Below are positions 46,141 through 55,930 of a stretch of DNA of 64,000 nucleotides, in pieces. Origin of the DNA: Monodelphis domestica (taxonomy: Eukaryota > Chordata > Mammalia > Didelphimorphia > Didelphidae). The stretch spans positions 7,463,391 through 7,527,390 of the forward strand of contig NC_077232.1 in the NCBI RefSeq assembly GCF_027887165.1. The letters run 5' to 3'. Position 1 is the first letter of the stretch. Each line of letters opens with the position of its first letter. A model generated the notes under the pieces. That model did not search any database. It was not told where the DNA came from and saw only the letters and a list, made by a program, of their open reading frames with translations. Position numbers and translations under genes: made by a program.

Positions 46141-46380
46141 CCCAGCTTTATGGGATCCCGCAGGATGCCTGGAGACGCAGCTCCAGCGCCCTCCCCACAC
46201 CAAAGGCCGCAGCTGTCGGGGCACCAGCGGCCGGAGCGTCTGTTATTGACGGTCCGGGGTGTCCTGTTGGGCGCAGCGAGGGGCCGACCTTCTAGACGCT
46301 TGGCGTCAGGAGGGCACGTTAGGCCTGGCCTGGCACGCTGGGCGCCCGGCTGTGCGTATCGCGAGCTCGCCGGGCCTCCG
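46141..46380. promoter_or_regulatory. CpG island without an assigned gene
   Basis: By eye there are 25 CpG in these 240 bp at about two-thirds GC, close to the number expected from base composition, whereas flanking DNA is CpG-poor. CpG-dense patches continue from about 45720 to 47800. Promoter role is inferred. Confidence 0.5.
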
Positions 46381-46492
46381 GCCTGATCTGGGAGGGGGGG
46401 ATGCCCGACAGCCTCTGCTGGCTGGCCATGGGCGGCCGGGCAGGCCTTGTGACCGGCTCTGCCTTCAGGCCTGTTGCCGGGCGGGCAGCCCA

Positions 46493-46640
46493 GGATCAGG
46501 GCCTGAGGGTCCCCATGGCCCAGGCCGGGGGGACGGGGAGGAGGGGCCTGAGGGTCCCCGTGGCCCAGGCTGGGGGGCCCAGGATCGGGGCCTGAGGGTC
46601 CCCGTGGCCCAGGCCGGGGGGACGGGGAGGAGGGGCCCGT
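46493..46640. repeat. Tandem minisatellite, about three units
   Basis: Three copies of a roughly 47-55-bp unit containing GGGCCTGAGGGTCCCC and GTGGCCCAGGC, differing by a few bases. Confidence 0.85.
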
Positions 46641-47897
46641 CGTCTTCACGGAAACTCTCCACCACCTCGGAGTAGCCTGTCACGCTGGTCCTTGTCATCC
46701 CTTGTAACAGGAGCTAATAACAGGTTGGGTGAAAAAATGGGCTTCCTCTGAGCCCCTTTGATGGGCGCGTGTTGTAGGCAGGGAGGGCGGCCGTGACTGA
46801 CTCACCTCCACCTAAGAAAGTTCAATTAGGCGTCAAGGTTCAAGGCAGAAGGGCAACGTCGAGCCTTCCCTGGACAGCCTGGACAGCTGGGCTGGGCCGC
46901 CTCCGGCTTCGGCCGCACGTGGACGTGTGGCCGGCCTTCGTCCCCCGCAGCCCCCAGCAGGACCCCCCATTACGGCCCCTGGGGGAGCCTGGCCAGAGAG
47001 CAGCTGAGGGCTTCCTCAGGGCCGCATTTAGCCATGGGCGCCTCGAGGAGCAGCCGGTCCCCAGGGGTCCCCTGAGCCTGGTCTGGGCTCCTCAGAGGCC
47101 CACAGAGGCCCTGCTGGAGGAAGGCCTGGGGGCCGCCTGCTCGCTTCGTGACTGTCCGAAGCATTTGCTGGGCACGTGGAGGCGGCCCGGGCAAAGCAGA
47201 GGACCCTGAGCGAAGCCGGCAGGGAAAGTGCCCCGAGAAGTGCAGGAGGAGGAGGGGGAGGGGGCGCGGGGAGGGACTGGGTGCTGCCCCATGGGGGGGG
47301 CCGGGGGGGAGCTCTGCAGCTCTGGCCTTCAGCGCGGCTTCCTGGGCTGAGCGGCCCCTCCCGTCACTGACAAAATTCTCCTTGAGCGCCCAGAAGAGCT
47401 GCGAGCGGCTCTCCTCTGCCCGCCCCGCCTTGCTGTCGCTTCTGTCCGTGCGCGTGGCTGCCGGGCCACAAGGCCCCCACGGTGCCCGTGGGGGGGGGTG
47501 AAGGGAGGAGTGCCGCCAGGCGGAGGAGGGTCAGTGAGCCCAGGAGCCGCCGGCCCCTCCTGAGGGCAGAAGGGATCCGCCCCTGTGGGAGGGCCCCCTG
47601 GACTCTTGGACGCCGTGACGGGCCCACACGGCTCCCCCTCCCTGAGCTTGGGCTCCCTCGGGCCCCAGGGAAGGCCCAGCGTCTCCTGGAAGGCTCTTCC
47701 GGTCGCCCCTAACGCGCGTGCCTTCGGCCGCCTCTCTGCCGGCTCTGTCCCTTCCAGCCTGTGTGTAGCGTGCTGGGCCGTTGCACCGGGCGCCCGCGCT
47801 GCTCTGTGCCTCCCTTCAGAGCGCAGGGTCGGCCGAGGAAAGGGTCATCGACTGACTGACTGACCGTCTCTTCACGTCTTTTGCTTCTTTGCCCCTT

Positions 47898-48096
47898 GTT
47901 TTTTTTGAACCCTTACCTTGTCTTAGGGTTGGGTCTGAGTTCTAAGGCAAAAGACTGGCAAGGGGTGGGGGAGGGGTGGCAGGGTGTGACTTGCCTGGGA
48001 TCACCCAGCTAGGAAGTGTCTGAACTCAGATTGGAACCCAAGACTTCCTGTCTCTAGGCCTGGCATTCTATCCACGGAGCCACCCAGCTGCCCCTC
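47898..48096 (-). mobile_element. Marsupial SINE, antisense
   Basis: ACCCTTACCTTGTCTTAGGG, GATCACCCAGCTAGGAAGTG, TGTCTCTAGGCCTGGCATTC, CCACCCAGCTGCCCCTC. Confidence 0.8.
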
Positions 48097-48102
48097 AATA
48101 GC

Positions 48103-48275
48103 TGTTGTCACTCGTGTCCGACTTCATGACCCCATTGGAGCTTTTGGGGGGGCCAAGATATTTGAGTGGTTGGCCATTTCCCTCTCCAGCTCATTTTCCA
48201 GATGAGGAAACTGAGGCAAGCACAGCCAAGTGACGTGCCCAGGGTCACCCGGCTCGTAGGGAAGGCGGCTCGGCC
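48103..48275 (-). mobile_element. Marsupial SINE (second family), antisense
   Basis: TGTCACTCGTGTCCGACTTC, GACCCCATTGGAGCTTTTGG, CATTTTCCAGATGAGGAAAC, GCCCAGGGTCACCCGGCTCG. It abuts the preceding SINE. Confidence 0.85.
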
Positions 48276-50450
48276 TATGATTTCCCCCCTTCATTAGCGA
48301 GGCTCTGCTGGGTGGGATGTTGAGAGATATCAGGCCGGGGGTGGGGAGGAGCGATCCCCTCCCCCCAAGGCTTGGGCAGCCCAGGATGGACGCTTTGCGG
48401 ATGTCCCAGAGTGCCCAAGAGCAGGTGATTCAGAACCGGGAGGTGTTGGAAAACCCCTCCGGCAGGAGATTTCGAAAGAGATCGAGGGTAGAAAAACCCC
48501 AGCGGGTGGGGCTGGGCCAGGAATGGAGAGAAGGGAAAGGAGCCGGGCGGGCTGGGGCCTGCACACAGTAGGACCGCTCTCTGACCCCAGGTTCTGTTTT
48601 CCCAGGCGGCCTCTGTTCTCTTTCCAGGCTCTCTGTGCCAAGGGGGGAGACGGGAGAGGCCCGGAAGGGGAGGAAAGGGAGCGTCAGAAGCTGGACAGGA
48701 GGAGGCAGGGAGAAACGAGAGAGGAATCGAGGAAGGACAAAAAGGGGACCCTCCGAAAGGGAGCTGGGGAAGAGGAGGGCTCTGAGGGGCCCCCCAAGAA
48801 CCAGGCCCGACATTCGGCTCTGTAATGGATGGAAGTCAGACTCGTCCTCCACTGGGTGAAGCCGCTGCCCACCAGTCAGGGACGAGAAGTGGAACAGCAG
48901 GGCTGGGTGACTCACCCCGTGTTTGTCTCCTCCGCCACTCAGAAGTCGTGACTCCCCCTGCCTCGTGCAGGGCGGGGACCCACCTAACCAGAGTGACAGC
49001 TTGGCCTCTCCTGGTTCCACGGATGACACATGACAGGCTGTGGCATCCTCGCCCCACCCACCTCAGCCCCCAAGCCCTTTCCTAAGAGAGCAGTAAACAA
49101 GCCATGGGCAGGGGGCCGGCCGGTCCTCCAAGAGCCCCAAACGAGGCCGGGCTGACCTCAGCCGGCTTTTCTTTCCAGAAAAATCAAACGGCTTCCCGGG
49201 GCCTTGGGATCCCGGAGCCGAGGGGTCCCCGGGAGAGCGTGGAGGCCGGCCATTCAGCCCTCCCTTGAACACCCACCACTTTAGACATGGTCATGGTGAC
49301 CGTGTTCTCCCCTGGAGTGAGCTGCTAAAGGGTGCCGCCCACGGATCTCGGTTTTGCCCTGTAGGGCCAAGTGAAACAAGGTTCATCCCTCTGACAGCCT
49401 TCCCGATGTGTGCAGGTAGCCGCAGCGTGTAGAGCACCAGGCCGCAGGGTCTGACGTTCGGCCTCTGGTCTGTGGGGTCATCGGGACACCTTAGGAACTG
49501 CTCGGTGGAGATCGGGGTCCCCTGGCCTGTTGCAACAGGAAGTGCAGTGCCTTTGACGGACTTGCTTCTGAGGAAGGCCCTGCACCGCTTCCTCCTGGCT
49601 GCTGTTTCCCTTTCTGAAGCTCCAGACCCTCCCTTTAGTGGTGTCGCCTTCTCTTCCAACACCAGCCCCGTCAGCCACGCTTTGGAGAGCTCAAAGGCCC
49701 CCGGCCTGGGGAGAGGAAATAATGGGTGGTTCCCATCAGAATCAAAGTGATCTGTGGAAGTGAGCAGGATCCTTGGGCGCGAGAGCCCCATCCTCAGGGC
49801 GTCCCCTCTGATCCCATTCATGGTTCCTCCATCGCTGCTTCCTAGGCTTCACTAGCTGTGTGGCCTTGGTCCAGTCACCTCCCTTTATGGGCCTCGGCGT
49901 CCTCGGCGGTCAGACGAGAATCATGGGGCCTGCGTGCCTCGCATGCCATTGCTGAGGAGGCATCTTGTTGACAGCCACAAGCTCCAGAAATGGGGCACCC
50001 GATGATTCAAGGCGAGGCTGTAATAACAGGGCTGGCGAGAGTTTGTCCCAAGGATGGCAGGCAGCATGTGAGGAGCTTCAGTGGAAGGTCTGGGAAGTTC
50101 CTGGGGGGGGCACGAGAAGTGGCTTCAGATCCTGGCAGGTTCTTTGGGGGGGGGGAGGCAGGGAGGCCCCAGAGGCCAGATCTAGGAGCAGCGAATGGCA
50201 GGAAGGAGGGATGGGGCAGGCAGGCAAATTGGGGGTTTAGCTCAGAAATCTCCGTGCCTGTGAAGGCTGTTCCAGGTAGAAAGCGTTCCCTTGGAGAGGC
50301 CTCCCTGTCGCGGGCCTCGGCCAAAGCCTAAGGAGATGTTTGTTGAGTTTAATTGGATCATCGCTTGTCAGGGAAGCCAAAGATAGAGGATTCCTGTTCA
50401 GGGCAGGCTGGATCCTTTCATCTGTTCCTCTTTGCCTGGTTCCCTTAGCT
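48276..50450. other. Intergenic, MIR relic only
   Basis: GC-rich sequence without recognised genes. A MIR-type relic (sense) lies at about 49840-49950 (TTCACTAGCTGTGTGGCCTT, then CAGTCACCTCCC). G runs occur at about 50100-50160. Confidence 0.4.
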
Positions 50451-50457
50451 TTATTAT

Positions 50458-50655
50458 TATTTATTAAAACATTTGCCTTCTGTATTCGAATTAAGTATTG
50501 ATTCCAAGGCAGAGAAGAGCGGTAAGGGCTAGGGAATTGGCGTCAAGTGACTCACCCAGGGTCACCCAGCTAGGAAGTTCTTAGACCAGATTTGAACCCA
50601 GGACCTCCTGTCTCCAGGCCTGACTCTCATCCACCGAGCCACCCAGCTGCTCCTT
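50458..50655 (-). mobile_element. Marsupial SINE, antisense
   Basis: TTGCCTTCTGTATTCGAATT, AGAGCGGTAAGGGCTAGGGA, CAGGGTCACCCAGCTAGG, CACCGAGCCACCCAGCTGC. Confidence 0.85.
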
Positions 50656-52140
50656 CCTCATCCCGGGCCTCTGGACCCCCTCCCCTTTCCTTCGTGCTCC
50701 ACGTCCCACCCAGCTGGCTCCTTCGGCCAGCATCCGAATCCTCTCTTGGGTCTTTGCTGCTGCAGGGGCTGCTCCCTAAGAAGCCTTATTTGGGGTCCCC
50801 CCTGGCCTGGGCATTCCGGGGGGGTGCAGGGCTTGGGGGGAGCCCACCCCACTCGCGTGGGACTCCCTGGGGCCAGGAAGGAGCCCGCGGCCCCGGCCCT
50901 CCCCACCTCACAGCCTCCGCCGCCCCCAGACTCTGGCCGGCTCATCGCCGTGGCGGCGGCCCCAGACGCTTGGCGTGTGAGCTGGGGAACATGTGGGGTC
51001 GTTTCGGGCCAGAAATACTGGTCAGGCGGAGGGCGGAGGCATGTGAAGCAAGCGCCGGGCTGGCAGGGGCCAGGCGGGAGGACATTCCAGAGCAGCGACA
51101 GGTGGCGAGAGCTGGGCAACGTTGTCTTGTTGGGCCTTGTGCGCGGCGGGGCCTCCCTCTTCTTCCGGAGTGCCAGGCGGGGCCCGTTCCTTTGGCCCTG
51201 TTATTACCGCTGGCAGAGAGAGCGCCAGGCAGCTGTGTTTGTGCCTCGGGGAAGCAGAGACTCGAGTCATTCCAGTCCTCCTGGTCTCGGGAGCTGCTCA
51301 TCCTCTGGGGGGAGCCGCTCGGGCCTGTTACCTGGAGTCCCCCAGGGAGGGGCTGGCAGGAGCCGGCTGGACTGGAGGAGCAGAGGGGGCGGAAGGCCCG
51401 GCCAACATCACTGCCGGGTTTGGAAAGACGGGCCTGTGGGGCGGAGGTCAAGGGAGGCAGCCTTCCGGCCCGGCGGAGAAGGCCGCTTCTCGCTCTCTCC
51501 TTCCTTCCCCGACTTGACGCTCCGGTGATGGCTGATGCGGCCGCTCGCAGCTTTGGCCGCTCGTCTGCAGGGCAGCAGGCAGCCCCCGAGATCGGCCAGC
51601 CCGGCGGGGACGCTTGGCGGCCTTCGCGACCTGCCCGCCTCTCCAGAGTTCCTACACGAGCTTAGCACGCGCTGCCCCTGCACTGCCAACGGGCCTCCTG
51701 TGCCGGGCATTTCTCTCTCCCTCAGGTCCTCCTTCTGTACAAGGAGGGAGTTGGGCGGGCTCGAGACCGAGGCATCCTCTGATCTCGAGCCACAGACGGG
51801 CCAGCGGGGAGGACTGATGGTGGTAACTGGGAGGAAGGAGAGCAGGCGGGGAGGCCTCGTCCTTTCTGGGCCAGGGCAGATGGCACGTCCATGGCGCTTG
51901 GGGCCAGGATCGATTTCTAAAGCTATCATCCCTTTGGGGAGCTTGGACGGGTGGGGTGTATCTCCTGCTTTACAGAAAGGAAAACTGAGGCACAGAGAGA
52001 GGGCCTCCTTTCCCTTCTCGGGCAAGGAAAAAAGGGAGATTTGACTCCTTGGATGACGGCATCTTTCCCAAGTCAGAATCCCCATAGTCGACTGCCAGCT
52101 AGGAGCCCCTGGAGGGGGAAGGGCAGGTCATCCCCATCCC
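50656..52140. other. GC-rich intergenic, nothing recognised
   Basis: CpG-containing GC-rich DNA (for example 50870-50980, 51470-51620). The longest open frame (to 51665) starts inside the SINE at 50458 and has no recognisable domain. A MIR fragment may lie at about 51960-52010. Confidence 0.4.
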
Positions 52141-52940
52141 AGAATCACAGTCATGGAATTTGTGAGTTGGAAAGTTTCGGCAGCCTCTGGTCCCACCCAC
52201 ACCACGAGGAATCCCCGCTCTGACATACCTTCCAAGGAGCCTTCCAGCCTCAACTTGAAAACCTCCAGGGAGGGGAGAAGGAGGTACAACTTCTCCATTT
52301 GGCCCCCCATTCCACTTCTGGACAGCTCTAATTGGCAGGAAGGTCTTCCCAGAACTTGCTCCTGGCTCTGGGGCTAAAGGGAACCAACCCCATCCCTCCT
52401 CTGAGGGTTGCCTAGCTTTTTGTGACCCCTTTGGGAGTTTTCTTGCTAGATATGCTCAAAATGGTTGGTCATTTCCTTCTCTAGCTCATTTTCCAGATGA
52501 GGAAACTGAGGCAAACAGGGCAAAGGGACTTGTCTAGGGGTCACCTCGCCAGTGACTGTTGAGGCTGGATTTGAATTTGGGTCTTCCTGACTCCAGGCCC
52601 TGATGCTCTGGGCCACCGAGCTGCCCTGTGAGAGACCTTCAGGTACTTAAAGCAGCTCTCCTGTCCCCAGAGTCTTCTCTTCTCCAGCCTAAGTATCCTC
52701 AGTGCCTCGGAGCAGGCACATTAGTTGATGTAAAAATATTCTAATTCCACTTGAAATCCAATTTCCATCCATTCCTTCTAGTGATTTTGCCTCTGAGTAA
52801 AAAAGAATGCATTCCATCAGATGACGGCAGCTTGTTCCTCCTTAGCTGACCCTCCCAGGCCTTGGACCCTCCCTTGGCCCGGCTGCCCTCCTCCGGATTG
52901 GCTCCAGCTTATCAAGTTTCCGGCTTTGCTTCAATAAAGA
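52141..52940 (-). mobile_element. CR1/L3-type LINE fossil, antisense, split
   Basis: AGAATCACAGTCATGGAATT, TCAACTTGAAAACCTCCAGG, CCATTCCACTTCTGGACAGC and, after the SINE, GTCTTCTCTTCTCCAGCCTA and TTGGCTCCAGCTTATCAAG give the reversed motif order of the CR1/L3 3' region. Very diverged, so old. Confidence 0.6.
52415..52627 (-). mobile_element. Marsupial SINE (second family) inside the CR1/L3 fossil
   Basis: TTTTTGTGACCCCTTTGGGA, CATTTTCCAGATGAGGAAAC, AGGCTGGATTTGAATTTGGG and CACCGAGCTGCCC. Confidence 0.8.
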
Positions 52941-52944
52941 CTTA

Positions 52945-53080
52945 GAAGAGTGGTAAAGGCTAGCACTGGGGGGGAAGTGACTTGCTCAGGGTCCCCCAGC
53001 TAGGACATGTCCGAGTCCAGATTGGAACACAGAACCTTCCCTACCTAGACTTGGCTTCCAGGCCATAGCTGCCCCTGTAT
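52945..53080 (-). mobile_element. Marsupial SINE, antisense, truncated
   Basis: AGAAGAGTGGTAAAGGCTAG, TGACTTGCTCAGGGTCCCCC, CAGATTGGAACACAGAACC and ATAGCTGCCCC. Confidence 0.75.
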
Positions 53081-53134
53081 CGACGTTCTTCTTAAACCAG
53101 GGCCCCAAGGATGGAGAAGAGGTCCCAGTCATCA

Positions 53135-53270
53135 GCTGACCTTCATCCGGCACCTACTCCATGCGCTATTCACTGTGGTGAGTGCTGGAAATGCACGTTC
53201 AAGTGGAAAGCAAGCTAGGTCTTCCCTACCCTCCAGAGGTCGCCTTCTCTTGGAGGAAGGAGAGGGAACA
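53135..53270 (-). mobile_element. MIR-type 3' relic, antisense
   Basis: CGGCACCTACTCCATGCGCT followed by GTGAGTGCTGGAAATGCACG resembles a reversed MIR 3' end. 53271-53990 holds nothing recognised. Confidence 0.45.
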
Positions 53271-53997
53271 GTGCTGCTGGCTGAGGAGGGACCCAGGGCT
53301 GGCCTCGGCATGCCAGGCCTCCTGAGATGGCTTGGTGAGGAGCCATCTAACCAGCTGGCTGGCCGTCTTGGTCCTGGAGGCTCAGCCCTCGTCCTACCAC
53401 CCCAGACTCCACCAAGACGTCCACGATTGTTTCCCCCCATCTTGTACTGAGCAGATGTGACGCTTTTGCTTCCTTACCGTCTGTGCCGTAGCTTCCTTCT
53501 AACTGTCCTCCACGGTGGGCATCGGCCCCTCAGGAAAAGAAGGTTGGATGACGGAACAGGCCGGGGCCTGGAACACGCAACAGCTCCGGGCTCTTTGCTG
53601 TTAGGCCGTGTTTCCCCGAATCACAGAACCAGGACCCCAGCGACCCTCTGGGTGGGGACTGAACAGAAGTGACCAGCACAGCGTATCCAAAGAGTGGCCT
53701 TTGGCCTTTGCTTGGAGACTTCCTGTGCCGGGGAGCTGGCCACCGTCCAAGGCAGCCCACTCTTCCCTGAGAAGACTCGTCATGTGGGGAATGTCTGCAG
53801 TTAGCCCTCACACATGCTCCAGGGCTCCATCCCCGTCCCTTTCACCCTCCCGTTGATGCTCTTCAGCTTCCGAAGTGGGTCCTAAACGTGTCTCCAGAGC
53901 CCTGCCCTGCGGGCGGTGCCGAGCAGGGCCCAGAGCAGCAGAGCTCCCCCCTCCTCGCCAGCTCTCTCGCCGCTTCTGCGGAGACAGTGGTAGCGGG

Positions 53998-54190
53998 GTA
54001 GGCAGCTCGGGGCTAGAGCGCCCGGCCTGAAGTGGAAAGGCGCTCTTCAATTCAGGTCTGACCTCAGAATCTTACCAGCCGGGTGGCCCTGGGCAAGTCC
54101 CTCCCCTGTAAAGTGGGCTGGAGAAGGAAATGGCAAACCAATCCAGAGGCTTGGCCGTGCCAGACAGGGCTGAACGACCCAAAAAGAGTT
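53998..54190 (+). mobile_element. Marsupial SINE (second family), sense
   Basis: TAGGCAGCTCGGGGCTAGAG, GGGTGGCCCTGGGCAAGTCC, GGAGAAGGAAATGGCAAACC and CAGGGCTGAACGACCC. 54191-54880 holds nothing recognised. Confidence 0.8.
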
Positions 54191-54884
54191 CCCTGACCCC
54201 CCATCTCTTTTAGATGGGCTGCCCTCCTGTCACCCACCTCGCTCCCCCCGGCTCCCAAGCCGGTCCTTGGGGAGCCGATGCTTTCTTGAATCCGAGTTTA
54301 TTGCTATGGAGTTTCATTTGACAAGGTTGGGCTAACATTCCAAACTGTAAACAGGACCTCGATGCCATCAGCAAGTGTTACTAGCTTTACCTTGGCCTCT
54401 GGGTCACCTGAAGATGTGCTAAGCATGTCACTTGCATCTTCACCCACTCAGTAAACTGCCAAGAGAAGCCCGGATGCCTGGGGCAGGCCCCTGGAGCCCT
54501 TCCACGTTAACGCGGAGGGTCAGGTCTGAAGGCACCCAAGGGCCCTGCCTCCTGGCTCATGTCTCTCCAACTTTCCCAAAGTTCGACTAAGTGTCTGATC
54601 AACATCCTTCGCTGGAATCTAGGAAAACTGCCGTCTCCATGAAGAGAGGGAACGAAACGCGTCTCTCCTGTTCCCCATGAAGCCAGGACGTCTCCCGGTG
54701 CTCACGGCTCCTCTTCTGGGAAGCTCCTTGACTTCCTTTTCATATTACGTGTGGGTGTCGCGTCCCTCGATGTAAAGGGACAACCTGCAGATGCCCCAGA
54801 TGCCCCCAAGGCAGGGTGGGAGACTCGGAAAGCTCCATTGCTTCTGGAGAGACACAGTCCGTTAGACCCGAGGCTTTTCCTTAA

Positions 54885-55930
54885 TCCTCTTTCTTCTGGG
54901 CCTCTCTCTAGTCTTTGACACTGTCGATCACCCTCTCCTCTCCGAGGTTTCAAGGACCCCCCCCCCATCCATTCTCCTCCAACTTCTCTGTCTCTTTTGC
55001 TGCTTTCCCCTCCACATCCTGCCCTGTGACCATAGGCATTCCTTGGGGCTCTGTCCTGGGCCCTCTTTTCTCCTCCCTCTAGACGGCTTCACCTGGCGCC
55101 TCATCAGCTCCTGTGGATTGAATGACCATCTCTGGGGGGGGGTTCTCAGATCTATTTGTCCAGTCCTGACCTCTCCCCTGACCTCCAGTCTCTTCCTCCC
55201 ATTAGACATCTTAACTGGGTATCCTTTCAGAGTCTGAAAACTCACTTGATTATCTTTGCCCCGCCGTGTCTCCCTTCCAGACCTCTCTACCATTGCCCAG
55301 GGTGCCACCATCTTCCTAGTCCTCCAGGCTCCCACCCTTTACTCTTTCATCCCCCATAACCAAGCTGTTGCCAAAGTATGTGATTCCCTCTGACTCCTCC
55401 CTCTGGTACAGACTCCCATCACCTCCCACCAGTAGTCTCCTGGAGGATGTGCCTGCCACAAGGCATCTTCCTGGAGGGCGCGTCTGACCCTATGACCCCT
55501 TGCGCAATAAATCAGGGGCCGTCTATCACCTCCAGGATCAAATGGAAACCCCAGTTTTGTGTTCCTTGGCTCCAGCCCTCTCCCGTTAGGTGGTGTGATG
55601 GATGGAATGCCCCATCTTCCTTAGTTCAAATCTGCCCTCAGATCCTTACTAGCTGGAAGACCCTGGGCAAGTCATGTAATGCTGTTTATCTCAGTTTACT
55701 CATATGCCTGATTGGCTCCCCTGACTCACTCCTTCCCACCCACTAGCCTCCCTGGATTCATTTAAGTACTGCTGTAATCCCACTCCGGATCCTTCTTTAG
55801 TACCTTTCTTCTGGTGATCATTCCCAATGTATCCTCTCCCACTAGATTCTGAGCTCCTTGAGGGCAGGGACTGTTTTGGGCCTTTCTATGTCGCTTCAGT
55901 ACCTGGTATATAACAAGCACTTGATCAAAT
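54885..55930 (+). mobile_element. LINE-2 (L2) copy with readable reverse-transcriptase remnant
   Basis: One frame near 54915 reads FDTVDHPLLS and another near 55045 GIPWGSVLGPL, matching the conserved RT motifs FDTVDH and GVPQGSVLGPLLF of L2. Further on, CTATCACCTCCAGGATCAAA (about 55523) and the 3' tail TGAGCTCCTTGAGGGCAGGG (about 55850) complete the L2 order. The YADD-region and several parts are missing or shifted, so it is long dead. A SINE interrupts it at 55580-55705. Confidence 0.8.
55580..55705 (+). mobile_element. SINE fragment inside L2
   Basis: CATCTTCCTTAGTTCAAATC, ACTAGCTGGAAGACCCTGGG, GTTTATCTCAGTTTACTCAT fit a tRNA-derived SINE of MIR or second-family type. Confidence 0.6.

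Larger units (their letters stand above)
44000..47890. other. GC-rich intergenic block, no gene recognised
   Basis: Nearly 4 kb of GC-rich, SINE-poor sequence. Homopolymer G runs lie at 44812-44831 (20 G), 44855-44865 (11 G) and 45580-45594 (15 G). A MIR relic sits at about 45330-45420. Open frames exist on both strands (for instance 44042-44707 minus) but none resembles a known protein or has convincing splice signals. Confidence 0.5.

Noticed and set aside
50592-51665. 357-codon plus-strand frame in the GC-rich block
   Set aside because: It begins inside an antisense SINE, contains no recognisable domain, and length is expected in GC-rich DNA.
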